Shown: positions 35,171 to 47,205 of the stretch, piece by piece
Layout: each line of letters opens with the position of its first letter
Position numbering within the stretch: the stretch's first letter is position 1
Assembly (NCBI GenBank): GCA_015680685.1
Contig: MNCI01008071.1
Span: 208,227-272,226 of the forward strand
DNA length: 64,000 nt
Reading direction: 5' to 3'
DNA from: Gnetum montanum
Taxonomy: Eukaryota; Streptophyta; Gnetopsida; Gnetales; Gnetaceae
Notes under the pieces: generated by a model
Told to the model about the DNA's origin: nothing
What the model saw: the letters and a program-made list of their open reading frames with translations, nothing else
The model's database searches: none
Position numbers and translations under genes: made by a program

Positions 35171-37129
35171 TTGAAATTTCATTTTATGAGGACATTCAAC
35201 ATGGAAAATGAAGCTTTGTGATTGGTTGAAAGGTTTCATGTAAAATCCAAGGTTCTAAGGTAAGTGGAAATTCATATTTAGGCATCGGTAGTGTTAGAAG
35301 ATGGAATCACAGGCATTAAAATCTTTGGAAGATGTAAGAAAAGGGATATTGGAGTCAGGTTGTAGAACGAATAGGTTATATGATAAGGGAAGGTTTTGAG
35401 TTCATCATTTATGCACTTGGAAGGTTTAAGATGATGTGGTTATGTTAGAAAAGTACAAGTTACAACAATTATACAAGTGGATCCTCCCCAAAGTAGGCTT
35501 ATATCCTTAATGCCCTTGTATAACCACAACTAAAAATGTTTGTAGGCACCAAAGGGATTGAATTCAATGCATACTTATTGAACAAAACACACATGTTAAA
35601 ACCACCAATTTGAGAAAATGACTCTATGTTACACAAAACCATAAGTTATGATCATATAGATAGTGAGATGAGATGGATTTAGAAAGGATTGTAGGAATTG
35701 GAATGTGAGGTTCCTTACCATAGGCATAATGAATCCTTGTGTATTATTAAAGGTTAAAGTAATCATTAGCCCTTCTTTTCAAGATTCAAACCAAGTTCAA
35801 ACCATGTTTCAGTGACATCACATTATTTTATCTCTTAGATTGACAACCATAAGACTACACCCATTGCAAGGAGTAGCATCACTTAGCATTTTTTCCAAGG
35901 GAGGAGTTTGTTCATGATACACACTTTTTTTTTGAATTCTGAGAAGCCACCAACCTTCAAGCATGGGCAACACGTCTTTCTAGTGGGACCCTCAGAAATT
36001 TGTTTAGTGTCCTTTTATTTTATTCTTATTTATTTCAACCTTACTAGAGGACTACCTTTAGGCATGGGTAATATCTCTTTCTAGTGACATGGTAAGGCAA
36101 CACTTATTTTCCTCTTGCTTCCATTTTTGTTAGATCTAGAAGGATATAATTACAACCTTAGCAACATGATAGAACACATATAAGTGGTCAAAGAGATCCA
36201 CAAATCCCCTTGATGTCACACCCTTCACATTCCCACTTCATTCTTCACTTTTCTATCCAAGCATAATGATTACAAATTTATTCTTAGTTTGATGATAAAA
36301 AAGAATATCATTAAGACCATCATGAGAACCTCTTATTAATGGAATGGATGGATGGATGATGTGGCCTCACTATCCAAATAATCAATCCCTCATGACTTGA
36401 AAACATAGAGAAAACCTCACCTTAATGGACTACCTGATGCTTTTTTATTCACAAACGAGATTATTGACAAAGGGAATGGAAACAAAATGTGGAAAAAGTT
36501 GAAAAGTATAGGAAAAATTTGTATCAAGAAATGAGAAAATGATAAAAAATTGTAAAAAAAAATATGAAAAACACTTATTAATTTTGAATGTTCGGATGGG
36601 GCATTTCCCCCATGACTAATAATTTGACCATGATTAGAATTAATAAGTGGATAGGTAGGTTCCATGAGATTACGAAATAGTGTTATACTTTCATTTTCGA
36701 GCCACTATGTGTCTTTTGTAGATGGGTTGTGTCTCAAACACTTAGTTTTTAAATGTATGATGGGTTAGAGTATGATTTTTCTAAACTTTGTGGATGTCTA
36801 GCCCAAAATTGCACCCTTGACCATGATTAGTTATGCATGGATTCATTTATCTCTCCATAGTGCTAGATTCATTACTTCTATTAGGTGTTGGAGTAATGAT
36901 GGATTTTGGCCTTTGCATAGGATCAAAGGACATTAGTTGTGAAAGGAAGGGTGTTGCACTTAATTGGCATTGTGTTGATTTGGATGGGTTAGCAGGTCCA
37001 CGAGTGTTGCGCTTACACATGGGGAGCATCTTAAAGAAAGGAAGCTTTTGAGATTGTAGTGGGGACCTATTGGCATTATCATGTCTATGTATGTTTGTAG
37101 CACAAGTGGCATTTTCTCATTGATGTCAT
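35171..37129 (-). other. Non-coding region after gag, element 3
   Basis: Holds the shared block (minus strand AAGGGCATTAAGG, then TTTGGGGAGGATCCACTTG, about 35478-35515) and a PPT-like TTAGTCATGGGGGAA (36605-36619). The open frames here are not conserved and are rejected. Confidence 0.45.
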
Positions 37130-38902
37130 GGTGCTAAACCTTCTAGTGTTGCTGGATGTGACATGTGATAGAGTGGAGTATGAGAATATTAAGGATATGA
37201 TGGAGGGTAAGAGGTGCAAGGTGGTGATCCTTCAAAAGATGTCGTGGATCAATGATACTCAGGAGACTGGTAGTAGCAATTTGAAGTAGAGGAAGTAGAA
37301 CTAGATGGGAAAATAGATTGTTGAACATAGTATCCATATGGGTTCGGTTGGTAGTAAGGGTAGCATTGGTTTGATGATGGCCTCCCCCACACTTGTGGAT
37401 TTTGCCATTGCAGTTGATAGTAGTTTTAAGGCTTATAAGAAGTCCCACTAAAATAGTATGGCTGGTTGTAGGAATGTTTAAAATTACCTTGTAAGAAAGG
37501 TAATATTATAGGCATTTTATTTTATACAAACTTGGGATTCCATGCAAAAGCCCAATACTCATGTAGATGTAACATGAATGGGCAATAGCCCTTCAGATGA
37601 TCATATATGCAAATTTCGCATTCATCATCTTCTTTGGTGGTTGAGTTTATGGCCTTTTCTTCTTCATCCATTTTTCCTATTTATCAATAAGTGTTCCTAC
37701 TTGTTTCTTGGTTCCTTTTCCTTCTTTTGTTGTGATCACATGATTTGTTTTGTGTTACTCTCTCCTCCATAGTTTCTATGAAAGTTGTAGCTTTCTTATT
37801 TATCCATTCTAACATCTTTTAAAACCTTTCTTCAAGTTGATTGATAGACTATTGTATTGATAAGGTTTGCTGTAAAATCACCTATAGATGGTAGGGTATA
37901 TCAATGTTATAGACTCCTTCAAATATAGGAATATTATTAATATTAAGTCATTTGATTTAGCTATCCCTATGATACCTAGTGGGAATATGTACCACCTCAT
38001 GTATGTTGATCATGCTTCTTGTAGTAAGTAATGGTTTATCATAGGCATCTCTTTCATTGCAACCCCTATCATGGCCATGTCTTTTATGGTGTACCTTGCT
38101 ACACCTTCTTTATTAATGGTACTCCTCTTTCTCTTTCTCTTATCTATGTTTCCTTCTCCCATGACTATGATGGGATCTTCAATCATCTGCATTTTATCTT
38201 CAATAATTTTCCTTCATTCTTGATCACACTCTTCCTTATCAAAGTTAGAAAATAAGAAAGATGGTGAGGATGAAGAGCTAGAAGAGTTACGTTTTCTTTC
38301 TCTCCTTCTCTATTTCCTTAGGTGTTCTCTTTCTTGGTGATTGAGAGGCCTTGGCCTAGTGGTCCACCTTATTTTTAGTTTAGCTCTTCCCTTTCATTGA
38401 TTGATTACCAAGGTTAAATCTAATCATGTGTGGATCATGTTATCTTTATCAAAGGGAGGAGGACCTTGATGTTGAGATTAACCTGATGGATATTTTGTGT
38501 TCTCCTTTTCTAATTGTAATGTTAATATGATTTGAATCCTCTTGCCCTTGGGGGTTGTGTGGTAGGTCTTCGTGAGCTTTTCTTTTAGAAGTTAAGCTTT
38601 TGTAGGTTGATAATCTCTAGAGAGGTGATCTATCCGTTGGTACTATCAGGTAATTACTTCAAGCTCTAACTTTACCAATGTTGTAATGAACATTCATGGA
38701 ATGACATGATCAAGTGATTACACAATGTTTCCCTTCATTTCTATACACCATAGTTTTTCATCCTAGTAAAGAATGAAAGTGATGTTTGGGTAATATGGAT
38801 CTAGATGGGTATTGACCACTTGAATTGTTGAGGCACTTCATCTAGGTTATTTTTGGTTCTATCATCAACAAGTGGGAAATTTTCCATGTGAGAAGAAGCC
38901 AT
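37130..38902 (-). pseudogene. Retrotransposon gag, element 3
   Basis: Starts MASSHMENF. Most of the capsid core is deleted: IPIFEGVYNIDIPYHLQ (about 37950) is followed quickly by LEERF-KMLEWINKKA. The zinc knuckle CEICIYDHLKGYC (about 37625-37585) keeps the family spacing C-x2-C-x3-H-x4-C. A proline/tyrosine-rich tail follows. Stops are frequent. Confidence 0.7.
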
Positions 38903-39033
38903 CTCTTAGTTTATTCTTGTAATATTTATTGAATATATTATTATTATTATTATTCTAATAATGATTCATTATCTTCCTACAATGATCTTTTTATGATTTA
39001 ATTATCTAGAATACTTAGAGCACAACAAAAGTT

Positions 39034-39051
39034 CCCTAGCAATGGCACCAA
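39034..39051 (-). promoter_or_regulatory. Primer binding site of element 3
   Basis: Minus-strand TTGGTGCCATTGCTAGGG follows the 5' LTR. It is a variant of the TTGGCGCC-TTGCC-GGG site of the family. Confidence 0.7.
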
Positions 39052-39898
39052 TGATGGCAACAAGTATTCCCTATGTCCAACCATATAGATCACAATTGTG
39101 TATGCATGGTTTGGTCAAACTCCATAAAAATTTGGACTAATAGTAGATAACTAAGTGTTAGGTTACTAGTTATTGCCTTCCTAATCATCACTTCTACTAG
39201 CTTAATGGGTATGGTTCAATGTGATTGAGGCATAAGATATTTACGTTTTTAATATTTTTTATTAATATATTAGAATAATAAAGGAATTGATAGATTAAAA
39301 TGCTAAACTAACTATGAACTTGAAGGTAATCTAAACTATCCTAAGCATAGAGTATTCATTCCCACTTTCCATATCTATCTTAAACCTATATTAATGTTAC
39401 TGAGTTACCAAGTGTTTACTATTGGGTGTACCCTATATCAACTATTGGTATTATCAAATGTTAATATATGATGCTCCAAGTGTTCATACTCATGTTATTA
39501 TGAAATAAAATACTATATTGTTAGTTGCTAGAATGTAAAGTGCATTAAGAGTAAATTACTAGTTTAAGTGCTACAATGGAAGGAATCAACATCAGTTTTA
39601 TTGTTGTCATGTAGAAGTATCTAGTTACATTATGCACTTAAATAAAACTCCATTCAATTAACTTAATCCACGCTATATGTGCTCCAAGGGAAATTTGACT
39701 AAGTCCTACAAAAGCAAACTATAGGAGCTACATTGTTAGAATGATCAAAAGGTATCATAAATGTGAATGGTGGGTGCATTTATATAGGCTAGGGACTGGA
39801 TGGCATCAATGCATATGCATCAACATATCAAAGGATACATCAATAGGAATGTGTTGATGCATGTCCATTGACATAGTTGACTTATTGATAGTTCATCA
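39052..39898 (-). repeat. 5' LTR of element 3
   Basis: The left part is homologous to family LTR ends, though diverged (TGATGGCAACAAG). U3 differs from that of the 3' LTR: palindromes of the form TTGATGCATATGCATTGATG replace GATATC units. TATA CTATATAAATGC is near 39780. The outer end TGATGAACTATC gives boundary 39898. Confidence 0.65.
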
Positions 39899-41261
39899 AT
39901 AGGCTTGATAAAGGATGATAAATTATTTTAAAAATAGGATTAAAGATTTGATTTTGAATAAGGTTTAGAGGTTTGAAAGAGATAATTTTAGAAACTACAC
40001 AAGAGGTGACACTATATGTCATTAGGAAGTGACATTTTATAAGTGATGCATAGATTGATAACATCAGTAACCAACATCACCTTCGAATAGTCAATGTTAG
40101 CATTAAACATGATGTTGGTGATGCAAAAAGGGTTATTAAAAAGTAAGTCAATTTGAAAGACAAAAAACCAAATTCATTTGCAAAAGGTATATTCAAAAGT
40201 GACAAATAAAAGACAAGAGTAAATAGTGATAAAAAAGAGAGATAAAAGTGAATTTTGTAACACCCTATGTTTCTAATCCTTGATTTATATTTATCTATCT
40301 TCTATTGATGTACGGCTTGGCTTTCATTATGTCTTTTGTTATATTTCTTATGCCTTTTGAGGATTTGATATCATAACTCTTTTCATAAATATCTTACATA
40401 TCCTTCATCTTTTATAAAATCTTGGAATCTTTAATAAATCTTATATTCATTTTTTGTGAAAAATAAATCTTTTAATCTTGAAATAAATATTCTTGTTTTA
40501 ATTTTTATCTTTTAGAAAATTGTAATATCTATTTATAGAATATTATTTTTATTTAGCTTTTTGGATTTATATTTGGAAATTACTAATTGCTTGGTGTTTT
40601 TCTTGCTAGGAATAGGTAGTTAGAAGAGTGGTACATGCTATACACTAGAAGTTTAATATTTTTTGGAGATTTCTATCTTTTTCTAAATCTTACACTAGCT
40701 TTATTTTAATTATTTTTCTAAGTAAATATGAAATTTTTAATTCTATTGGACCCTTGGCTAGCTTTTCTAATTATTATGAAATTGATCAATTAGATATACT
40801 AATGTGAAATATTATTTTAATATTAACTTGAAAACCCTAAGCTTGTATATAAAGCTAATGCTACATAGTATTCTTCTACTCTCTCCTTTTGATTGATCTC
40901 TCTTTGGTGAACCTTGATTTGCATTGATGCTTTAATGGATTTGATCTTCTTTGTTGTAGATCTTTCAAACTTATGAAGGTAGAGTAACTATTTTTAATCT
41001 TTGATGTCTTATTATAATCTTGATTTGTTACTAATTACTAATGAAATTAATTGCATATGCATCTCCTTATGGTATTGCAATTCTTGTAATGCTTATTTTG
41101 TAACTTTGATTTTAGTTCTACAAGCTTTCCCCTTGTCTTAATGTCTTATGATGTGTCTCTACTAGTATTTTCTACCATCAAGACTTATGGTATGCTTACC
41201 ATAACTCATGGTGAAGTTTTTGATAGAAACCATGGGTCATGGTGAAGTCATGATTCCTAAT
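39899..41261 (+). repeat. LTR-like sequence starting TGTAACACCC, target of element 4
   Basis: 39899-40255 is AT-rich with no gene. TGTAACACCCTATG at 40256 is a typical plant LTR start, and TTGTATATAAAGC near 40846 could be its TATA box. No partner LTR is in the window. Element 4 inserted at 41261; the interrupted sequence resumes at 46220. Confidence 0.35.
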
Positions 41262-42059
41262 TGATGAGTCACATTTTGGGTGATTGCGATATCGCATACG
41301 CGATATCGTAGCCTATCTCCTCATCTATAAATAAGAGGTAGATAGAAGAGTTAGGAATGATAGTGAGTTAGAAAGTTATTCAATTTTAGTTTAAGCATTT
41401 TAATTTCTTTCTCTCCCTTTTCCTCTCAATGTATGCCCATAGTGTGGTGATTGTAATTGTACGGCATCCTTATTCGAGTATGACATACTTGGACACGCAC
41501 ATGACTAGAAATAAAGATTGGGATTACTTCATCATTGCAGCATTCACTTAGCTTAATTATTTAATTAATTGTTATTCACTACTTTCCTAGTTAATCTCTC
41601 TCACCCTTAAACTCATGTTAAAACACAGAGTGAGTACAACTTGATTACGAGAATTTAAGTGTGACTCCTTGGTAACCCAGTAGTGTACCTAGGATCTACA
41701 CTTAGTAATCCCAATGGTAGTCATGCACAAAGTCCAAGATGTGTACAGTTAATCAAGGAATGGATGCTTATTGCACTTAGGCTAGTTTAGATTCTCTCAT
41801 CCTCTCTCTTGTAGATTAGTGAATATTACTTTCCATTGCCTTCAGGAGTAGCATTAGATTAGAAACCCATCATACACCTCACTATAGACTAAACCATACG
41901 TGACAAAGATAATACTAGTCCATGTGGAAAGATAGTGAACTATGATCTAAGGCTAGCTATCTAAATACGACATCTAGTCAATCTGCGGAGTTCGACCGGA
42001 TTGCGCGTGTAATGCTTGTATTCATATGGTTGAGTGTAGGGGTACCTTGCCACTCATCA
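41262..42059 (+). repeat. Left LTR of element 4 (plus orientation)
   Basis: 798 bp. TGATGAGTCACA..., with a dyad GATATCGC-ATAC-GCGATATC near 41286-41310, TATA CTATAAATAAGAGG and end CACTCATCA. About 90% similar by eye to the reverse complement of 45390-46219 outside the palindromes. Confidence 0.9.
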
Positions 42060-42077
42060 TTGGCATCATTGCTGAGG
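42060..42077 (+). promoter_or_regulatory. Left primer binding site of element 4
   Basis: TTGGCATCATTGCTGAGG follows the left LTR. The next 80 bp (GGTGCTAGTTATTA..., GGAAAGAA) match the leader next to the right LTR read from the other strand. Confidence 0.75.
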
Positions 42078-42149
42078 ACGGTGCTAGTTATTACCCTGAA
42101 AGTCAGAGGAATAATGGTAGGGAAAGAACGTTATGAAAAATTACACTGA

Positions 42150-43260
42150 CGGTAAGAAATGATGTGTGTGAGCTATGTTATAAGTGAAGATTACAAAACA
42201 TTACACAAGTGGATCCTCCCCAAAGCAAGTTCCAACATATAATGCCCTTGTGTAACCACACTTAAAGTGTCTGTGGGCACTATAAGGGATAAATGTAATC
42301 CACACTAATTCCACAAAACACACACATGTAAATATCACCAGATTAAGGTAAGAATTTCTATGTTACACATGACACAAGCTACAATTACACAAATAGTGAT
42401 GAACTATAGAAGGGATCGTAGAGATTGGGACATGAGGTAATCGACCCAGGGCACAGTGAATCCTGCATGTAAAGCATGATTAATGTGTCATTAACCCATC
42501 ATTCCAAAATCAAGACCAAGTTCATTCCTATAATTAGTGACATCGCATTGTTTCATCCCATGATAAAAAACTATGAGAGTACCATAATAATAAGGCATAT
42601 GATCACTTGGTGTTTTATTCAAGGGAGGAGTAATTTTTGTTTTATGGAACTTCCTTTTCTTCTCTCTTTTCCTTTCTTCTTTTCCTTCTTTTTTTTTTTT
42701 GAATGAATGAATCCAGAGAAGTCGCCAACCTTCAGGCATGGGTGCATGTCTTTATAGTGGGACCCCCTAGAACACCATTGAATTTCTAAGTGCCCTTTTG
42801 ATTACTCTTACTCCCATTTTTCATTAGATCTATAAGGATCTTAGTATGACCACGTTGCATGATAACTACCACACACGTCACCAAAGAGAATCCACAAGTC
42901 CCCTTGATGTCACACGCTAATCATTCCCTCTTGGTCCATCCTTCATCATTCTAGGTACAATGAACACAAAATTAATTTTAAGTTTTTAGAATTTCAAGAA
43001 TACCATTGTACCCTTGAGCAGAACCTCTTATTTGTAGAATGGATGAGTGGGTGTAATGGGCTCATTGTCCACATAATTGGTCACTCGAGACTTAATAACA
43101 TAGAACACACCTCAACCAATGATTCACATGAGTATTTTATTCAGAGTTGAGATTACTTACAAAAAGACAAAAAGATAAAACAAGAAATTTGAAAAATGAA
43201 AAATTGCAAAACAAAAAGTTGTAAAATTAAAGAAAATGAAAAGTAGTTATTAATCCTTCT
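42150..43260 (-). other. 3' non-coding region of element 4 (minus)
   Basis: Contains the family block TTTGGGGAGGATCCACTTG (minus, about 42188-42207). It continues leftward to about 42150, where it meets the inverted leader. Open frames at 42476-42739 are not conserved. Confidence 0.5.
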
Positions 43261-45247
43261 TGTTACTAGAGGGGGGTTATCCCCCATAACTAAATATTTG
43301 AGCATGGCAAGGATTAATAGTTGAAAGATGAGGATCCTTGCATGTTGAGAATATTGGGGCCTAGTCATACTTACCCGATCATGGTTCACACACTTGATTA
43401 TAGTAAGCATAGTGGGGAAATTATAAGATGTGGTTCTTGGGTAAAGAGTTGACACACTATGTTGTTTGTGATCATTAGATGGTATGCAAGGATTAGGATG
43501 TTGTCACTCTCCATGCATGTGTTCATTGGGTCGTATGGTTGTTGGAGTGTTAGTTGGTGGCCTTGATGAAGTAACATGAGGCGTTGGGTTCAAAGATAAG
43601 GGTTCACCATAGGGTTGGACTTGTGCTAAGTTGGAGGCTGCAGTGGCCTTGAAATTGTGTTGTCCATTATTACGGTCATGTTTAAAGAAGGAATTATTTT
43701 GATGTTGAGGAGGCCTCTCACTGTTGTTGGTAGTAGTCACACAAGTAGCATTCATGATTTGTTGCTATGGTGAAGGCACCTTAGGAATAGTTGGTGGCGA
43801 TGTAGAAGGAGGGAAAAGATGAGAATGTTGAAAATTGGGGAAAGTGTAAGGTGCACAAGGTGGTGGTTGTGTTGAGGACATGGGCTGATAGTATTGAGGA
43901 GAATAGTATTGTGGTGAGATAGAGTATATTAACCTAGTTGGAGAAACAAGATGTTGAACCAGGTAAGCATTTAGATTCGGATGATATGAAGGGTGTCTCC
44001 AGTTAGGGGTGGCTACTCCACGACTGGGATTGTTTCCACTGTGATTGAACACAGTATCTCTATACTAACTTGGGATGTAATGTGCTTCCCTAGTGCTCAT
44101 ATAAATGTAACAAGATTGGGCATCGGCCCTTGGGGTGATCATACAGGCATATGTTGCATTCATACGTATGATTGGAAGTTGAGCTCTTATTTTCCTTATC
44201 CCTTCTTTCCGATTGTCTAATGTTTTGTCCTGCTTCTTGGGTTGTCAAAACTCTATCTCCAATAATGTTGATAAATTCTCCACACTTTTGACACATCCAT
44301 TCCAACATCTTATTGATCTTTGCCTCGACTTCTTCTAATGATTTTTGTACTAGCAAAGATGGTTCTTCCACCTTAAGATTGGTTGATTTCTCCTTTTTAT
44401 GATCATGGACCTTTGTTAAGTTGAGATTTTTGTCCCATTGATGTTTTTCAACACTCTCCCATCTAGCCAATTCTCCTTCTTCCTTTTCTACATGCTTAAT
44501 AAGCTCTTCAACTTGATGGGTTCGTAGTTCGTATAGTTGACCTTGGGTATACATCCCTAGGATTTCTCTTGTCTCATTATGAAGCCCATCAATGATATGA
44601 TACATTAGCCTTTCCTAAGAAAACCCATGGCTTGGATGGTTATTTAATAGTGCATAATATCTTTCTAAGGCCATATCCATGGGTTCATGTTGTGCTTGTT
44701 TCCACTCTTGGATTTGTTTCCTCAAGGCTGACACTCTTGCATAGGTTTGATATCTTTCGTTAAAGAGTTCTACCATTTTTGACCAACATCGTATTGAATT
44801 TGGTTTTAACGATCTATACCATACTTTTGCTTGACCAACGAGTGTCATAGGGAAGAGCTTGAGTTTTTGCCAACCATTATCAATGTTTTTCCACACGCAA
44901 GCATCGTAGAAGGCTTGTAAATGTTGATGTTGATCTAAGTCATAGCCTCCTAAAAAATTAGGAAAGTTATTTAAATTGCACTTGGGTAGATGGCTCTCTT
45001 TATGATGCCTACGTGAGATTCAAATAGCCTCTTGTATTTGCATTAGGCTTGTAATGGCCAGTGGGGGTTCATCATCATTGGGTAAGTTAGGCTTTCATGT
45101 GTTGCGATGATGTTGCCTTTGTTCATGTTTATAAGAAATCCCCACCTTGGGTAGCATACTCCAATCTTCATTGTCATATAATTCATTTATTCTCCAATGA
45201 ACTTCCTCACCGGGTATGGCATTGTTATAGTCTTGTAGGAGAGCCAT
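43261..45247 (-). pseudogene. Retrotransposon gag, element 4
   Basis: Starts MALLQDYNNA at 45247. Core: FLGGYDLDQHQHLQAFYDA, then an open part WKNIDNGWQKLKLF, AKVWYRSLKPNSIR, MVELFNERYQTYARVS, EWKQAQHEPMDMALERYY (44615-44896). After one stop, a second open stretch of 171 codons (44090-44605) begins MYHIIDGLHNETREILG and ends with the zinc knuckle CNICLYDHPKGRC (C-x2-C-x3-H-x4-C). The proline/tyrosine-rich tail is in 43261-44052. PPT-like TTTAGTTATGGGGGATA lies at 43278-43294. Disrupted only by a few stops. Confidence 0.85.
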
Positions 45248-45371
45248 GGTTGTGAAGTTGTGTGTGAATTTAAGTGTGACTTTTTATAATTATTTCTTTC
45301 CAAAAGATATATTATTAATTTATTATACAGCAACCTTGTATGATATAACTAATCTAGATAACTAGCACCAT

Positions 45372-45389
45372 CCCTGGCAATGGCGCCAA
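45372..45389 (-). promoter_or_regulatory. Right primer binding site of element 4
   Basis: Minus-strand TTGGCGCCATTGCCAGGG next to the right LTR. Best preserved tRNA-Asp-like site in the window. Confidence 0.8.
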
Positions 45390-46219
45390 TGATGAGTGAC
45401 GAGGTACCCCTACACTCAACCATACGGATACGAGCGCTACACGCACGATCCGATCAAACTCCGCAGACAGACTAGTTGTGGCATCTAGATAGTTAGCCTT
45501 AGGTCACAGTGCTCTGTCTTCCCACTTGGACTAGTGTTAGCTTTATCACATATGATTTAGTCCAGAGTGAGTTGTATGATGGGTTTCTAATCTAATGCTA
45601 CTCCTGAAGGCAATGGAAAGTAATATTCACTAATCTAGGAGATAGAGGGTGAGAGAATCTAAACTAGCCTAAGTGAAATGAGCATCGTTCCTTGATTATC
45701 TGTACACATCTTGGACTTCATGCACGACTACCACTAGGATTACCAAGCATAGATCCTAGGTACGCTATTGGGTTACCAAGTAGTCACACTAAAATCCTCA
45801 TAATCAACTCGTACTCACTTCACATTTTAACATGAGTTTAAGGGTGAGAGAGATTAACTAGGAAAGTAGTAAATAACAATTAATTAAATAATTAAGCTAA
45901 GTGAATGCTGCAATGATGAATTAATCTTGATCTTTATTTCTAGTCATGTGTGTGTCCAAGTACGTAACACTCGAATAAGGATGTCATACAATTACAATCA
46001 CCACACTGTGAGCATACACTGAGAGGAAAAGGGAGAGAAAGAAATTAAAATTCTTAAACTAAAATTGACTAACTTTCTAACTCACTATCATTCCTAAATC
46101 TTCTTTCTACCTCTTATTTATAGATGAGGAGAGAGGCTGTGATATTGCATATGCGATATCGCGGTTGGGCTATGATATCACGTACGCGATATCGCGGTCG
46201 CCTAAAATGCAACTCATCA
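45390..46219 (-). repeat. Right LTR of element 4 (minus orientation)
   Basis: 830 bp. On the minus strand it starts TGATGAGTTGCA and has four GATATC-type cores (CCGCGATATCGCG, GTGATATCAT, CCGCGATATCGC, GCAATATCAC) where the left LTR has two. TATA CTATAAATAAGAGG follows. Confidence 0.9.
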
Positions 46220-47205
46220 CTAATCATGAATAACCTATAAGTCATCACCTTGTATAGATCCAAGACTTGAGTTGAGGTACACATTTCTTGAATCATGGTA
46301 TTCACAATAACTCATTATGAGATTTTGGTCTAAAATGCAACCTGGTCATAGGTTCGAGTCAAGTGAAAAAGATTAATGATGAGTATCTTAGTTCATGGCA
46401 GCATCGTGGCCTTCATCAGGACCTTATTACAAGTTTTGGTTAACTTGTAGTCTCTAGTTTTTGTCTATTTTATATTTTTTTTATGTTCCAAACCATTCAT
46501 GACCTCTAATACTTCAATTTTTGTACTCTTGAGCATTTGATCCTCTTGGTTGTGGATTTATCAAGGTTAATGGGTAGGCATTGTGGGTGGTTCAGGTTTT
46601 CCACTACTACTTGATCGACATTACCTATGATTGTACCTCAGGTAGCCTAGACCTTGCATCAATGGGAAAGCATTGTGGAGGGTGTGTTTGGCTACCATAC
46701 TTGATCCATGTCACATGTGATTGTGCTTAGGCTATGATAATGGTTAAAATTTATGGGTTTTCCACTAAAACATGCTCATGTTACTTCTAAATATTCACAT
46801 GGGTAATTTTTTGATTTCATGATTTAGATCCATAAGGAAAAGTAAACCATAAGGATTGTTTCTAGGGTTGATTTCATCCAAGATCAAGTGAGGCTTGGTT
46901 AATTAGTTCTTAAGGAAGATCATCAATAACATCTAAGATAGGTGAGACATTTGTGGATCAATTTGTCCTTGGGAATGGTTAATTTTTAGTGCAATCTCAA
47001 TTAACATATTTCCTTGATCTTCTATGTGAAATTATAGTTTTGATTTTGATTATGAACTCTTATCTCATGGATCTTGATATGATACTTTGTGTGTAACATG
47101 TGGCTCCATCCTATAGCCTCTTCCAAGTGCACTAACATGGTTGGCTCTACTAGAAGGTTTTTAACCCTACCTACATGTTTGTGTGTAGATTTAGGTGGTA
47201 GGAGC
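46220..47205. other. Interrupted target sequence between element 4 and element B
   Basis: Continues from 41261. No gene seen. Two similar stretches near 46570-46640 and 46660-46735 (GGCATTGTGGGTGG / GCATTGTGGAGGG with CTACTACTTGATC / CATACTTGATC) suggest an old duplication. Confidence 0.35.

Larger units (their letters stand above)
30760..39898 (-). mobile_element. TGATGAG-family LTR retrotransposon, element 3 (gag + ORF2), mismatched LTRs
   Basis: Minus-strand order: 5' LTR (39052-39898), primer site, gag (38902 to about 37130), non-coding, internal promoter module, ORF2 (34520-31823), polypurine tract, 3' LTR (30760-31635). The layout matches element 1. The two LTRs differ strongly in U3, and no matching target duplication is found (left CTATT, right ATAGG). 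It may be a recombinant of two insertions. No RT or integrase is present. Confidence 0.75.
41262..46219. mobile_element. TGATGAG-family element 4 with inverted LTRs
   Basis: 4,958 bp bounded by perfect 5-bp target duplications CTAAT (41257-41261, 46220-46224). The left LTR (41262-42059) is in plus orientation and followed by its own primer site and about 80 bp of leader. The right LTR (45390-46219) is in minus orientation with its own primer site, leader and gag (minus). There is no terminal polypurine tract. Both outer termini are the U3 start TGATGAGT. The unit thus looks like two 5' ends joined tail to tail. See findings. Confidence 0.85.

Noticed and set aside
36833-37051. 72-codon plus frame
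   Set aside because: Antisense to decayed sequence of element 3 after gag; no domain.
37143-37448. 101-codon minus frame
   Set aside because: Wrong frame of the proline/tyrosine-rich gag tail of element 3.
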